Shown here one piece after another: positions 1-10,408 of a stretch of 64,000 bases of DNA. Origin of the DNA: Trinickia violacea (lineage in GTDB: Bacteria; Pseudomonadota; Gammaproteobacteria; Burkholderiales; Burkholderiaceae); the NCBI RefSeq assembly GCF_005280735.1, contig NZ_CP040077.1, forward strand, positions 2,976,001 through 3,040,000. The letters run 5' to 3'. Every line of letters begins with the position of its first letter. The stretch's first letter is position 1. A program made the translations under genes and the position numbers. A model generated the notes under the pieces. That model ran no database searches, had not been told where the DNA came from, and was given only the letters and a program-made list of their open reading frames with translations.

Positions 1-876
1 CAGGCGGACGAAGACTTCAACGTCCAGACCGACTACCGCAATCCGCCGAACGGCGACATCGCCGACATGGCGCGTCTCATCGAGCAAGCCGCCGCGCGCA
101 ACTACGACGGCGTCGCCGTGACGATCGCCGACTTCGACGTGCTGAAAGGCGCGATCGCGAAAGTGACCGAAAAACACATCCCGCTCGTCACGATCAACTC
201 CGGCACCGCCGAGCAGAGCGCGCAACTCGGCGCGATCATGCACATCGGCCAGCCGGAATACGAAGCAGGCAAGGCCGCCGGCGAAAAAGCGAAGGCCGCG
301 GGCATCAAGTCGTTTCTGTGCGTGAACCACTACGCGACGAACCCGGCCTCGTTCGAGCGCTGCCGCGGCTTCGGCGAAGCGCTCGGCGTCGACTACAAGG
401 CATCGACGCTCGACGCGGGTCAGGACCCGACCGGCATCCAGTCGAAGGTCAGCGCCTACCTGCGCAACCATCCCGATACCGGCGCGGTGCTCGCACTCGG
501 CCCGACGTCGGCCTCGCCGACGATCAAGGCGCTGCAACAGATGGGCCTCGCCGGCAAGATCTGGTTCGCGACGTTCGACTTCTCCGATGACATCGCCAAG
601 GCGATCCAGGACGGCACGATCCAGTTCGCCATTGACCAGCAGCCGTACCTGCAGGGCTATATCGCCATCGCGGTGCTCGCGATCGCGAAGAAGGACCACA
701 CGACCGACCCGGCCAAGATCCAGGCCGCCCTCAAGTCGAACCCGAAGTTCAAGGCACGGCTTGAAGCGTACGGCCTCCAGCCGGTGTACGGCGCGCGCAA
801 CATCAGCTCAGGCCCGGGTTTCATCACGAAGGCCAACGTCGACAAGGTGGTCAAGTACGCAGGCCAGTATCGCTAA
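1..876 (+). CDS. Sugar ABC transporter substrate-binding protein (5' partial)
   Basis: The frame is open from base 1, so this is the C-terminal 291 residues of a gene that starts left of the window. It reads as a type I periplasmic binding protein of the LacI/RbsB-like fold: a first-lobe segment (VAVTIADFDVLKGAI, then PLVTINSG) and a second lobe with GAVLALGPTSASPTIKAL, WFATFDFSDD and AIDQQPYLQGYIA, typical of ribose/inositol-type binders. It would bind a sugar or cyclitol in the periplasm and deliver it to the permease encoded 199 bp downstream. Context (iolCDEB in the same orientation) suggests myo-inositol as ligand, which is inference. The signal peptide is outside the window. Confidence 0.93.
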   Translation, partial: QADEDFNVQTDYRNPPNGDIADMARLIEQAAARNYDGVAVTIADFDVLKGAIAKVTEKHIPLVTINSGTAEQSAQLGAIMHIGQPEYEAGKAAGEKAKAAGIKSFLCVNHYATNPASFERCRGFGEALGVDYKASTLDAGQDPTGIQSKVSAYLRNHPDTGAVLALGPTSASPTIKALQQMGLAGKIWFATFDFSDDIAKAIQDGTIQFAIDQQPYLQGYIAIAVLAIAKKDHTTDPAKIQAALKSNPKFKARLEAYGLQPVYGARNISSGPGFITKANVDKVVKYAGQYR

Positions 877-1075
877 TGGTGTAGTGGAGGAGTGGGTCGG
901 ATGGCCGGCCCCCGGAACGCCGAGACGACTGCGAGGCGGCGTTCCGACCACGAGCGCTCCGGTAGCACGAAGATTTGCTCTTACCTTTGTAGCATTGATT
1001 TGCATTCCTACGCTTCATAGTGCCGCACGGTTCGCCTGACAGGGGCAATCCGCATGGCGCATCAAGGAGACTTAG

Positions 1076-2239
1076 ATGGGTGTCGTCGATCATTTCCACC
1101 TCGGTTCGCGCAAGCATCACGAAGCGGCTCAAGAGGGCGCGTCCTCTTCCTCGTCAGACGAGCGCGTGCGCCGCGAGTCGTGGCTCAAGCATCTGCTGAG
1201 CCGCCCCGAGTTCGCGGCCCTGGCCGGCACGGTGATGGTGTTCATCGTCTTCGCGATCGGCGCCGGCAACTCCGGCATGTTCAATCTCGACGGCATCATG
1301 AACTGGTCGCAGGTGGCCGCCTATCTCGGGCTCATTGCAGTCGGCGCCTGCCTGTTGATGATCGCTGGGGAATTCGACCTGTCGATCGGCTCGATGATCG
1401 GCTTCGCCGGCATGATGGTCGCGCTGCCGACCATGTATTTCCACTGGCCGATCGAGCTCTCGATCGTCTTCGCCTTCGTCGGCTCGATGGCGCTCGGCGC
1501 GCTGAACGGCTATCTCGTGATGCGCACCCGCCTGCCGTCGTTCATCGTCACGCTCGCGTTCCTGTTCATCCTGCGCGGCTTGACGCTCGCGCTTTCCGTG
1601 ATGTTCGCTGACCGCACGATCATCTCGGGCGTGGGCGACGTCGCCGCGCAGAGCGGGTTCGCGCATGCGCTCTTCCAAGGCGTCGCGTTCCACGGCCTCT
1701 TCAAGTGGCTCGGCCATATCGGCCTCGTCAAGCTGCTCGACAACGGCGAACCGCTCGTGCCGGGCGTGCCGAAAGTCATCGTCTGGTGGTTCCTGCTCGC
1801 GGCGGTCGGTGCGTTCACGCTCGCCAAGACCCGCTTCGGCAACTGGATCTTCGCCGTCGGCGGCGATGCGAATGCCGCGAAGAACGTCGGCGTGCCGGTC
1901 AAGCGCGTGAAGATCTCGCTGTTCGTGCTGACTGCGTTCTGCTCGTGCCTGTTCGCCGTGCTGCAAGTGTGCGATATCGGGTCGGCTGCCGCCGACCGCG
2001 GTCTGCAGAAGGAATTCGAAGCGATCATCGCGGCGGTGATCGGCGGCTCGCTGCTCACGGGCGGCTATGGCTCGGTGATCGGCGCCTCGTTCGGCGCGCT
2101 GATCTTCGGCGTCGTGCAGATCGGCATCACCTACACGAACATCGATTCGGACTGGTTCCGCGTGTTCCTCGGCGTGATGCTGCTGTTCGCCGTGCTGTTC
2201 AATCACTATGTGCGCAGCCGCGTGGCCGCAGCGCGCTGA
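1076..2239 (+). CDS. Sugar ABC transporter permease (RbsC-like)
   Basis: A 387-aa polytopic inner-membrane protein of the ribose/xylose permease family (BPD_transp_2). After a hydrophilic N-terminus of about 45 residues it shows repeated hydrophobic segments, the GEFDLSIGSMIGFAGM motif typical of this family, and a late GGSLLTGGYGSVIGA segment. It forms the translocation channel for the sugar transporter together with the ATPase that follows after 31 bp. The start at 1076 is supported by AAGGAG about 7 nt upstream. The N-terminal Ser/Glu-rich cytoplasmic extension is longer than in E. coli RbsC. Substrate is not determinable from sequence; inositol is the context guess. Confidence 0.94.
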   Translation: MGVVDHFHLGSRKHHEAAQEGASSSSSDERVRRESWLKHLLSRPEFAALAGTVMVFIVFAIGAGNSGMFNLDGIMNWSQVAAYLGLIAVGACLLMIAGEFDLSIGSMIGFAGMMVALPTMYFHWPIELSIVFAFVGSMALGALNGYLVMRTRLPSFIVTLAFLFILRGLTLALSVMFADRTIISGVGDVAAQSGFAHALFQGVAFHGLFKWLGHIGLVKLLDNGEPLVPGVPKVIVWWFLLAAVGAFTLAKTRFGNWIFAVGGDANAAKNVGVPVKRVKISLFVLTAFCSCLFAVLQVCDIGSAAADRGLQKEFEAIIAAVIGGSLLTGGYGSVIGASFGALIFGVVQIGITYTNIDSDWFRVFLGVMLLFAVLFNHYVRSRVAAAR

Positions 2240-2270
2240 GATCGTCTCGATACGCTGAATCCAGGAGTTC

Positions 2271-3080
<810 letters not shown>

Positions 3081-3102
3081 AAACCGACTTCCAGGAAAGA
3101 CC

Positions 3103-5148
3103 ATGGCACTCACCACCGACCCCACCACCGGGCGCTCTGTCGAGCCAGCGCCGGAACCGAGCCGCTTCGCGGCCGGCCGCGAGCGCGACATCATCTGCCT
3201 GGGACGGCTCGCGGTCGACCTCTACGCGCAGCAAGTCGGCGCGCGTCTCGAAGACGTGACGAGCTTCGCGAAGTACCTAGGCGGCTCGTCGGCGAACATT
3301 GCGTTCGGCTGCGCGCGGCTCGGGTTGAAATCGGCGATGCTCACGCGCGTCGGCAACGATCATATGGGGCGCTTTTTGACGGAGACGCTCGCGAAGGAAG
3401 GCTGCGACGTGAGCCATACGCGCATCGATCGCGACCGTCTCACGGCCCTCGTGCTGCTCGGGCTGGAGGACCGCGATACGTTCCCGCTCGTCTTCTACCG
3501 CGAGAACTGCGCCGACATGGCCGTCGACGAAGCCGATTTCGACGAGGCGTTCATCGCGTCGTCGAAGGCGCTGTTGATCACGGGCACGCACTTCTCCACG
3601 GAACAGGTCAACCGCACGAGCCGTCGCGCGCTCGAATACGCACGCCGCAACACCGTGCGCACCGTGCTCGACATCGACTACCGGCCGGTGCTGTGGGGCC
3701 TCACCGGCAAGGCCGACGGCGAAACCCGCTTCGTCGCGAACGAAAGCGTGACGGCGCACTTGCAGCGCATCCTGCCGCTCTTCGATCTCGTGATCGGCAC
3801 CGAAGAAGAATTCCGCATCGCCGGCGGCAAGCACGCACTCATCGACGCGCTCGCGATGGTGCGCGCGGTGACAAGCGCGACGCTCGTCGTCAAGCGCGGT
3901 CCACTCGGCTGCTCGATCGTCGAAGGCGCGGTGCCCGCCTCGATCGACGATGCGCCGATTCACGGCGGCGTAGAGGTCGAAGTGCTGAACGTGCTCGGCG
4001 CGGGCGATGCGTTCGCATCGGGCTTCCTGTCGGGGTGGCTGCGCGACCGGCCGCTCGAAGACTGCGCACGCGCCGCGAATGCGAGCGGCGCGCTCGTCGT
4101 GTCGCGCCACGGCTGCGCGCCCGCCATGCCGACGCCGGCCGAGCTCGACTACTTCCTGAACGCCGCGGCCGCCGATCCGCAGCGCATGCGGCGTCCCGAC
4201 AAGGACACGACGCTCGCGCGCCTGCATCGCGTCACCCCTGCCCGCAAGCAGTGGGACGAAGTGCTCGGCTTCGCGTTCGACCATCGCAACCAGTTCTTCG
4301 AGCTTGCGCAGCAGACCGGCGCGAGCGAATCACGCATCGAAACGTTGAAGGGCCTGTTCGTCGAAGCCGTCGCGCAAACGGAAGCCGCGCTCGGCTTGCA
4401 AGGCCGCATCGGCGTGCTGATCGACGACCGCTACGGCCAGGACGCGCTGAACGCCGCCACCGGACGCGGCTGGTGGATCGGCCGCCCCGTGGAGCTGCCC
4501 GGTTCGGCACCGCTCGAATTCGACCATGGCCGCTCGATCGGTACGTCGCTCATCAGTTGGCCGCAAGAGCACGTGGTCAAGTGTCTCGTCTACTACCACC
4601 CGGACGATCCCATCGAGCAGCGGCTCGAGCAGGAAGCGCAATTGCGCGCGCTCTACGATGCGACGCAGGCGAGCGGCCATGAACTGCTGCTCGAAGTGAT
4701 CCCGCCGAAGCGCGCCGATCTGCCGAGCGAGCCGGACACCGTGTTCCGCGCGCTCAAGCGTCTCTACAACATCGGCATCTATCCCGAGTGGTGGAAGCTC
4801 GCGCCGCTCGAGGCGGCGCAATGGCAGGCGATCGATGCGCTGATCGCCGAGCGCGATCCGTATTGCCGCGGCGTCGTGCTGCTGGGTTTGTCGGCGCCGG
4901 CCGAGCAGTTGATCGAAGGCTTCGGGGCGGCGGCCGCGTCGCGAAGCTGCAAGGGTTTCACCGTCGGCCGCACGATCCATCATGAGCCGAGCCGCGCGTG
5001 GCTCGCGGGCGAGATCGGCGATGCCGAACTCATCGCCAACGTGCGCAAGACGTTCGAGACGCTGATCGCGGCGTGGCGCAAGGCCAAAGGCGGCCGCACG
5101 GGTACTCAAGCTGCGGCGCATCACGGCGTTCGCCAGGAGGCGGCATGA
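3103..5148 (+). CDS. iolC: 5-dehydro-2-deoxygluconokinase fused to DUF2090 domain
   Basis: A 681-aa bifunctional-looking protein. Residues about 25-345 are a PfkB-family sugar kinase: N-terminal glycine region YLGGSSANIAFG and catalytic anion-hole/base motif LGAGDAFASGF. It should phosphorylate 2-deoxy-5-keto-D-gluconate in inositol catabolism. Residues about 370-660 are a DUF2090 domain, a TIM-barrel related to class I aldolases (VLIDDRYGQDAL, LVYYHPDD, GIYPEWWKL). In proteobacteria this domain is commonly joined to IolC and may supply the IolJ-like aldolase step, but that activity is inference. ATG at 3103 follows AGGAAAG. The stop codon overlaps the iolD start (ATGA). Confidence 0.95.
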   Translation: MALTTDPTTGRSVEPAPEPSRFAAGRERDIICLGRLAVDLYAQQVGARLEDVTSFAKYLGGSSANIAFGCARLGLKSAMLTRVGNDHMGRFLTETLAKEGCDVSHTRIDRDRLTALVLLGLEDRDTFPLVFYRENCADMAVDEADFDEAFIASSKALLITGTHFSTEQVNRTSRRALEYARRNTVRTVLDIDYRPVLWGLTGKADGETRFVANESVTAHLQRILPLFDLVIGTEEEFRIAGGKHALIDALAMVRAVTSATLVVKRGPLGCSIVEGAVPASIDDAPIHGGVEVEVLNVLGAGDAFASGFLSGWLRDRPLEDCARAANASGALVVSRHGCAPAMPTPAELDYFLNAAAADPQRMRRPDKDTTLARLHRVTPARKQWDEVLGFAFDHRNQFFELAQQTGASESRIETLKGLFVEAVAQTEAALGLQGRIGVLIDDRYGQDALNAATGRGWWIGRPVELPGSAPLEFDHGRSIGTSLISWPQEHVVKCLVYYHPDDPIEQRLEQEAQLRALYDATQASGHELLLEVIPPKRADLPSEPDTVFRALKRLYNIGIYPEWWKLAPLEAAQWQAIDALIAERDPYCRGVVLLGLSAPAEQLIEGFGAAAASRSCKGFTVGRTIHHEPSRAWLAGEIGDAELIANVRKTFETLIAAWRKAKGGRTGTQAAAHHGVRQEAA

Positions 5149-7115
5149 ACCAACGCGCGTTGCACCATGACGCGGCAACTTCGGCCACGGCTCCCTCGGC
5201 GCAGGCCGATCAAGGCACCACGATCCGCCTGACCGCCGCGCAAGCGCTCGTGCGCTATCTCGCGGCGCAACGCGTCGCGGCGGAAGACGGCAGCGCGCGC
5301 ACCGAGCCGCTCTTCGGCGGCGTGTTCGCGATCTTCGGCCACGGCAACGTGGCCGGGATCGGCGAAGCGCTGTATCAATACCGGCACGAGCTGCCGACCT
5401 ACCGCGCGCACAACGAGCAGGCGATGGCGCACAGCGCGATCGCCTACGCCAAGGCGCATTTCCGCCGCCGGATGATGGCCGTGACGACGTCGATCGGCCC
5501 CGGCGCCACGAATCTCGTCACGGCCGCCGCGCTTGCGCACGTGAACCGCCTGCCGGTCCTGCTACTGCCGGGCGACGTGTTCGTCTCGCGCGCGCCCGAC
5601 CCGGTGCTGCAGCAAATCGAGGACTTCCACGACGGCGGCATCTCCGCAAACGACGCGTTCAAGCCCGTGTCGCGCTACTTCGACCGCATCGTCCATCCGG
5701 CGCAGCTCTTGACCGCCCTGCCCCGCGCGCTGCGCGTCCTGACCGATGCCGCGCTGTGCGGCCCGGTCACGCTCGCCCTGCCGCAAGACGTGCAGGCGAT
5801 GGCCTACAACTATCCGGCCGATTTCTTCGAGCCGCGCACCGTCACGTTCCATGCGGGCGCTCCGGTCGAAGAGGAACTCGAAGCGGCGCTCACGCGCCTG
5901 ACGATCGCCAGGCAGCCGATGATCGTCGCGGGCGGCGGCGCACTGTACAGCCGCGGCGCGCCCGATGCCCTGCGCGCATTCGCCGAGCGGCACGGTATCC
6001 CGGTCGGCGAAACGCAAGCGGGCAAAGGCGCGCTGCCGTGGGATCACCCGCTCAACGCGGGCGCGATCGGCGTGACGGGCTCGTCCGCCGCGAATGCGCT
6101 CGCGCATGAAGCCGACTGCGTGCTCGCTGTCGGCACCCGGCTGCAGGACTTCACGACCGGGTCGAACACGCTCTTCACGCAGGCCGACGTAATCGGCATC
6201 AACGCCAACGCGTTCGACGGCCTCAAAGCGCGCGCGCACATCGTGCAAGCGGATGCGCGCCGCGCGCTCGACGCACTCGGTACGCGCCTGGCCGACTGGA
6301 AGGCAAGCGCCGAGTGGACCTCGCGCGCCACCTCGCTGGCCAACGCATGGCGCGACACGGTCGCGACCCGCACGAACACCCCGGCGCAAGCCGGCGTGCT
6401 GCCGTACGACGCCGACGTGATCGGCGCGGTTCAGCGCTCGGCCGAGGGCGGGCTCGCGCAATCGGCCGCCGACGACATCGTCGTGTGCGCCGCCGGCACC
6501 CTGCCCGCCGAGCTGCACAAGCTCTGGCGTGCGGGCCGCCCGGGCGCGTATCACGTCGAATACGGCTACTCGTGCATGGGCTACGAGATCGCAGGCGGCT
6601 TGGGCGCCAAGCTCGCGCGGCCCGAGCGCGAAGTCATCGTGACGGTCGGCGACGGCAGCTATCTGATGATGAACAGCGAAATCGCGACGTCGGTGATGCT
6701 CGGCGCGAAGCTCATCGTCGTCGTGCTCGACAACCGCGGCTACGGCTGCATCAACCGCTTGCAGCAAGCCTGCGGCGGCGCGCCGTTCAACAACATGTTC
6801 GACGACTGCACGCAGGGCCCGCTCGGTGCGCCGGCGATCGATTTCGCCGCGCACGCGCGCTCGCTCGGCGCGCTCGGCGAACACGTCGCGAATGTCGCCG
6901 AACTCGAAGCGGCGATGAAGCGCGCCCGCGCGGCGGACCGCACCTATGTCGTCGTGATCGATACCGACGGCGCCCGCACGACCGACGACGGCGGCTGGTG
7001 GTGGGAAGTCGCCGTGCCGGAAGTGTCGACGCGCGAAGCGGTGCGCGCAGCGCGCGAAGCCTACGACAAAGAGGTTGCCCGGCGGATTGAAGGCGATACG
7101 AAGCGAAACGGCTAA
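5145..7115 (+). CDS. iolD: 3D-(3,5/4)-trihydroxycyclohexane-1,2-dione hydrolase
   Basis: A 656-aa thiamine-diphosphate enzyme that opens the cyclitol ring of the dione to 5-deoxy-D-glucuronate (EC 3.7.1.22). It has the three-domain layout of the acetolactate-synthase family. The N-terminal PYR domain has the activating glutamate in AHNEQAMAHSAIAYAK, the central domain reads MIVAGGGALYSRGA, and the C-terminal PP domain carries the GDGSYLMMNSEI...DN ThDP/Mg motif. The frame is open further upstream, but ATG 5145 is chosen because AGGAGG lies 4 nt before it and it overlaps the iolC stop as ATGA, a translational-coupling arrangement. Confidence 0.96.
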   Translation: MNQRALHHDAATSATAPSAQADQGTTIRLTAAQALVRYLAAQRVAAEDGSARTEPLFGGVFAIFGHGNVAGIGEALYQYRHELPTYRAHNEQAMAHSAIAYAKAHFRRRMMAVTTSIGPGATNLVTAAALAHVNRLPVLLLPGDVFVSRAPDPVLQQIEDFHDGGISANDAFKPVSRYFDRIVHPAQLLTALPRALRVLTDAALCGPVTLALPQDVQAMAYNYPADFFEPRTVTFHAGAPVEEELEAALTRLTIARQPMIVAGGGALYSRGAPDALRAFAERHGIPVGETQAGKGALPWDHPLNAGAIGVTGSSAANALAHEADCVLAVGTRLQDFTTGSNTLFTQADVIGINANAFDGLKARAHIVQADARRALDALGTRLADWKASAEWTSRATSLANAWRDTVATRTNTPAQAGVLPYDADVIGAVQRSAEGGLAQSAADDIVVCAAGTLPAELHKLWRAGRPGAYHVEYGYSCMGYEIAGGLGAKLARPEREVIVTVGDGSYLMMNSEIATSVMLGAKLIVVVLDNRGYGCINRLQQACGGAPFNNMFDDCTQGPLGAPAIDFAAHARSLGALGEHVANVAELEAAMKRARAADRTYVVVIDTDGARTTDDGGWWWEVAVPEVSTREAVRAAREAYDKEVARRIEGDTKRNG

Positions 7116-7205
7116 CGCAGCACGGAAGACCCATCGCGCCAAAGCCCGGGAGCGCTTCACCGGCAACTTGGCGCGTCGCTACGAATTATTCTGAGGATCG
7201 CTCGC

Positions 7206-8120
7206 ATGAACGCATTCGAAGTACGCATCGGCATCAATCCGCTGTCATGGATGAACGACGACCTGCCGTCGCTCGGCGGCGAGACGCCGCTCGAAGTCGC
7301 ACTGACCGAAGGCCGCCAGATCGGCTATGAGGGTTTCGAGCTCGGCAACAAATTCCCGCGCGAGCCGGAGGCGCTGAAGGCGCTCTTCAAGCAATACGAT
7401 TTGTCGCTCGTCTCCGGCTGGTATTCGGGGCGCTTGGCGGGCCGCAGCGCCGAGGAGGAGATCGAAGCGGTCGGCCCGCACCTGGAGCTGCTCGCGAAGA
7501 ACGGCGCGACCGTGATGGTCTACGGCGAGGTCGAAAATTCGATCCAGGGCGCGCCGCGGCCGCTCTACCAGCGCCCGCGCTTTTTCACGAACGCGCAATG
7601 GGACGCCTACGCCGAGCGCCTCGAAAAATTCGCGCGCTACACGCTTAGCCAGGGCGTGCGCGTCGCCTATCATCATCATATGGGCGCCTACGTCGAGACG
7701 GCCGACGACGTCGACAAACTGATGGCGCGCACGAGCGACGCGGTCGGCCTTCTGTTCGACGCCGGGCACATCACGTTCGCGGGGGGCAACCCGCTCGAGA
7801 TGCTCGACAAGCACATCGCGCGCGTGTGCCATGTGCATTGCAAGGACGTCCGGCCCGCGGTGATCAAGCTCGCGCGCAACCGCAACTGGAGCTTTCTCGA
7901 TGCGGTCATCGCCGGCGCGTTCACGGTGCCCGGCGACGGCGCGGTGAATTTTCCGGCGATCATCGACAGGCTGAAACGTCACGGCTATCGCGGCTGGCTC
8001 GTCGTCGAAGCCGAGCAGGACCCGGTCATCGCGCGCAGTTACGAATACGCGCAAAAGGGCTATCGGACGCTGCGCGCGCTCGTCGATGCGCCGTTCGATG
8101 CCGGTATGGAGGCAGCATGA
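7206..8120 (+). CDS. iolE: myo-inosose-2 dehydratase
   Basis: A 304-aa xylose-isomerase-like TIM barrel. It dehydrates scyllo-inosose (2-keto-myo-inositol) to the trihydroxycyclohexanedione used by IolD (EC 4.2.1.44). Visible family features are IGINPLSWMNDDLP at the N-terminus, the YEGFELGNKFP strand, LLFDAGHITFAGG, HVHCKDVRP with metal-ligand histidines, and WLVVEAEQDP with the final metal-binding glutamate. It is separated from iolD by 90 bp with no obvious terminator. The stop codon overlaps iolB (ATGA). Confidence 0.96.
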   Translation: MNAFEVRIGINPLSWMNDDLPSLGGETPLEVALTEGRQIGYEGFELGNKFPREPEALKALFKQYDLSLVSGWYSGRLAGRSAEEEIEAVGPHLELLAKNGATVMVYGEVENSIQGAPRPLYQRPRFFTNAQWDAYAERLEKFARYTLSQGVRVAYHHHMGAYVETADDVDKLMARTSDAVGLLFDAGHITFAGGNPLEMLDKHIARVCHVHCKDVRPAVIKLARNRNWSFLDAVIAGAFTVPGDGAVNFPAIIDRLKRHGYRGWLVVEAEQDPVIARSYEYAQKGYRTLRALVDAPFDAGMEAA

Positions 8121-8920
8121 GCTTACTAGTGAAGGCACAACGCGAAGGTCAGACGATCGCGCGCGTAACGCCGGAATCGGCGATGTGGCGGTACGTCGGG
8201 TTCGCCGCGTACCGGCTCGAAAAAGACGAGGTGCTGTACGTCTACGAAGGCGCGCGCGAAGCGTGCATCGTCGTGCTCACAGGCGCGGTGTCGATCGACA
8301 CCGGCGATCAGAAATGGACGGGCCTCGGCTCGCGCGACAGCGTGTTCGAAGACTCGGCCCCCTACGCCGTCTATCTGCCGCCGAACGTGCGCACGACGGT
8401 TCGCGCGGAGCGCGACGCCGAAGTCGGCGTCGCGACCGCGCCGGCCGAAGGACGCTACCCCGTGCGGCTGATCGAGCCCGCGAAGATGACGCGGTCGGTG
8501 CGTGGCAAGAGCCTGAATACGCGCTACGTCTGCGACATCCTTCCGCAATCCGAGCCGGCCGAGTCGCTGCTCGTCGTCGAGGTGCGCACCCCGGGCGGAC
8601 ACGCGTCGAGCTATCCGCCGCACAAGCACGACACCGATAACGTGCCGCTCGAAAGCTCGCTCGAAGAAACGTACTACCACCGCCTCAATCCGCCTCAAGG
8701 GTTCGCATTCCAGCGCGTCTATACGGACCTGCGCGATATCGACGAATCGATGGCGGTCGAGGACCACGATGTCGTGATGGTGCCGCGCGGCTACCACCCC
8801 GTGGTCGTGCCCTATGGGTACGACTCGTACTACCTCAACGTGATGGCCGGGCGCGAGCGCGTCTGGCACTTCAAGAACGATCCCGCGCACGAGTGGATCA
8901 TCGAGAAGCCGCCAACCTGA
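8117..8920 (+). CDS. iolB: 5-deoxy-glucuronate isomerase
   Basis: A 267-aa double-stranded beta-helix (cupin-like) isomerase converting 5-deoxy-D-glucuronate to 2-deoxy-5-keto-gluconate, the IolC substrate (EC 5.3.1.30). Family features include the second-half motif SSYPPHKHDTDN with metal-ligand histidines, the conserved LEETYYHRLNPPQGFAFQRVY segment and MVPRGYHPVVVPYGYDSYYLN. ATG 8117 is chosen because GGAGG lies just before it and it overlaps the iolE stop as ATGA; the upstream open frame is the out-of-frame shadow of iolE. It is the last gene of the iol cluster and converges on livF 31 bp away. The iolA, iolG and iolR genes are not in the window. Confidence 0.96.
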   Translation: MSLLVKAQREGQTIARVTPESAMWRYVGFAAYRLEKDEVLYVYEGAREACIVVLTGAVSIDTGDQKWTGLGSRDSVFEDSAPYAVYLPPNVRTTVRAERDAEVGVATAPAEGRYPVRLIEPAKMTRSVRGKSLNTRYVCDILPQSEPAESLLVVEVRTPGGHASSYPPHKHDTDNVPLESSLEETYYHRLNPPQGFAFQRVYTDLRDIDESMAVEDHDVVMVPRGYHPVVVPYGYDSYYLNVMAGRERVWHFKNDPAHEWIIEKPPT

Positions 8921-8951
8921 TGCCCTGATTCCGATCGTGGCGCCGGACTCA

Positions 8952-9659
8952 TCAGCCCGGCGCGAGCCACGCGTCGACCGTCGCGCGGTCGAGTTCGTCG
9001 AAGCGACCTTCGTAGACGATACGGCCGCCGCCGATCACGGCTGCGCGCGTCGCCAGATCGCGCGCGAACTGCATCCGCTGCTCGATGAGCAAAATCGCGA
9101 CGCCTTGCGCGCTCAATTGCCTCAAGCACGCGCCGACTCGCTCGACCGCCTGCGGCGCAAGCCCTTCGGCCGGCTCGTCGACGATCAGAAAGCGCGGCTC
9201 GCCCATCAGCGCGCGGGCGAGCGCCAGCATCTGCTGCTCGCCGCCCGACAACGCCCCAGCCTTCGCGGCACGCCGCTCCGCCAGGATCGGAAACAGCGCG
9301 TAGGCGTCGTCGGCCGCGAAACGGCGTGCCCGCCCGCGCTCGCCCGGCATCACGCCGAGCTGCAGGTTCTCCTCGACGGTCAGCGCGGGAAACACGTCGC
9401 GCTGCTCGGCCACGTAGCCCAGCCCCAAGCGCGCGATTTCGAACGTCCGCAGCCCGACCAGCTCGCGGCCCGCAAAACGGATCGTCCCTCGCGCGCGCAC
9501 CAACCCGACGATCGCTTTCGCCAGCGTCGAACGGCCCGACGCATTACGTCCGACGAGCGCGACGATTTCGCCCGCGTCCACTTGCAGATCGACGCCGAAC
9601 AGCACCTGGCTCGCGCCGTACCACGCGTCGAGATGGCGGATGTCGACGAGCGCGCTCAT
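8952..9659 (-). CDS. livF: Branched-chain amino-acid-type ABC transporter ATPase LivF
   Basis: A 235-aa ATPase, the last gene of a livHMGF set. It has LALARALMGEPRFLIVDEP (Walker B) preceded by ALSGGEQQM, the GLAPQAVE segment characteristic of LivF, and the H-loop region replaced by LLIEQ as is usual in LivF. Its Walker A reads GRNASGRST, with arginine at the usual catalytic lysine position. The ATG at 9659 overlaps the livG stop (ATGA). The longer open frame upstream is a shadow of livG. Role: ATP hydrolysis for uptake of a branched-chain amino acid, amide or small acid; substrate unknown. Confidence 0.93.
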   Translation of the reverse strand: MSALVDIRHLDAWYGASQVLFGVDLQVDAGEIVALVGRNASGRSTLAKAIVGLVRARGTIRFAGRELVGLRTFEIARLGLGYVAEQRDVFPALTVEENLQLGVMPGERGRARRFAADDAYALFPILAERRAAKAGALSGGEQQMLALARALMGEPRFLIVDEPAEGLAPQAVERVGACLRQLSAQGVAILLIEQRMQFARDLATRAAVIGGGRIVYEGRFDELDRATVDAWLAPG

Positions 9660-10408
9660 CGTGCTGCCGCCGGTCCGAGATAGGCCTCGCGCACCGCGGC
9701 GTCGGCGCGAATGGCGTCCGGCGTGCCGGTCGCGATGATGCGGCCGCGCACGAGCACCGAGATGCGGTCGGCCAAGCCGAACACGGCCTCCATGTCGTGC
9801 TCCACCATCAGCAGCGTCTTGCCCGCCGTCGTCGCGCGAATCAGCGCCAGCGCATCGCGCGCCTCGTCGCGGCTCATGCCGGCGGTCGGCTCGTCGAGCA
9901 GCAGCGTGTGCGCGCCGCTCGCGAGCGCCATCCCAAGATCGAGCGCGCGCTGTTGCGCGTAGCTCAGTGCGCCGGCCAGCCTGTGCTCGCAGGCCGCGAG
10001 GCCGACGGCCTCGAGCACGCCGCGTGCGCGCTCGTCGATCGCGCGCGAACCGGCGAGGAGATTGCGCCAGCGCGCGCCACGCGGCGCTCCGCTCAACGCG
10101 GCGCAACGCAGATTGTCGAAGGCCGTGAGACGGGGGAACACGCTCGTCGTTTGGAAACTGCGCGCCAGGCCGTGGCGGCTGATCGCGTACGGCGCGCGGC
10201 CCGTGATGTTCGCGCCGTTCAGCTCGATGCGCCCGGCGGAAGGCCGCAAGGCGCCGGCGATCAGATTGAAGAGCGTCGACTTGCCCGCGCCATTGGGGCC
10301 GATCAGCGCATGGCGCTCGCCGGTTTCGATCGACAGATCGACGCCGTACAGCACTTGCGTCGCGCCGAAGCGCTTTTCGACGCCGGAGAGGACGAGCGCG
10401 TGCGTCAT
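9656..10408 (-). CDS. livG: Branched-chain amino-acid-type ABC transporter ATPase LivG
   Basis: A 250-aa ATPase partner of LivF. It has canonical Walker A GPNGAGKST, Walker B TLLLDEPTAGMS and the LivG-type H-loop VEHDMEAVFGLADR. The signature is LSYAQQ, where the usual glycine of LSYGQQ is alanine. The start at 10408 overlaps the livM stop by 4 nt (ATGA), which fixes the start inside a much longer open frame. Part of a tightly overlapped transporter operon. Confidence 0.94.
   Translation of the reverse strand: MTHALVLSGVEKRFGATQVLYGVDLSIETGERHALIGPNGAGKSTLFNLIAGALRPSAGRIELNGANITGRAPYAISRHGLARSFQTTSVFPRLTAFDNLRCAALSGAPRGARWRNLLAGSRAIDERARGVLEAVGLAACEHRLAGALSYAQQRALDLGMALASGAHTLLLDEPTAGMSRDEARDALALIRATTAGKTLLMVEHDMEAVFGLADRISVLVRGRIIATGTPDAIRADAAVREAYLGPAAAR

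Noticed and set aside
8936..8976. Stem-loop in the iolB/livF gap as a terminator
   Set aside because: The arms pair only with a 4-nt bulge, there is no T tract, and half the structure is inside livF coding sequence.
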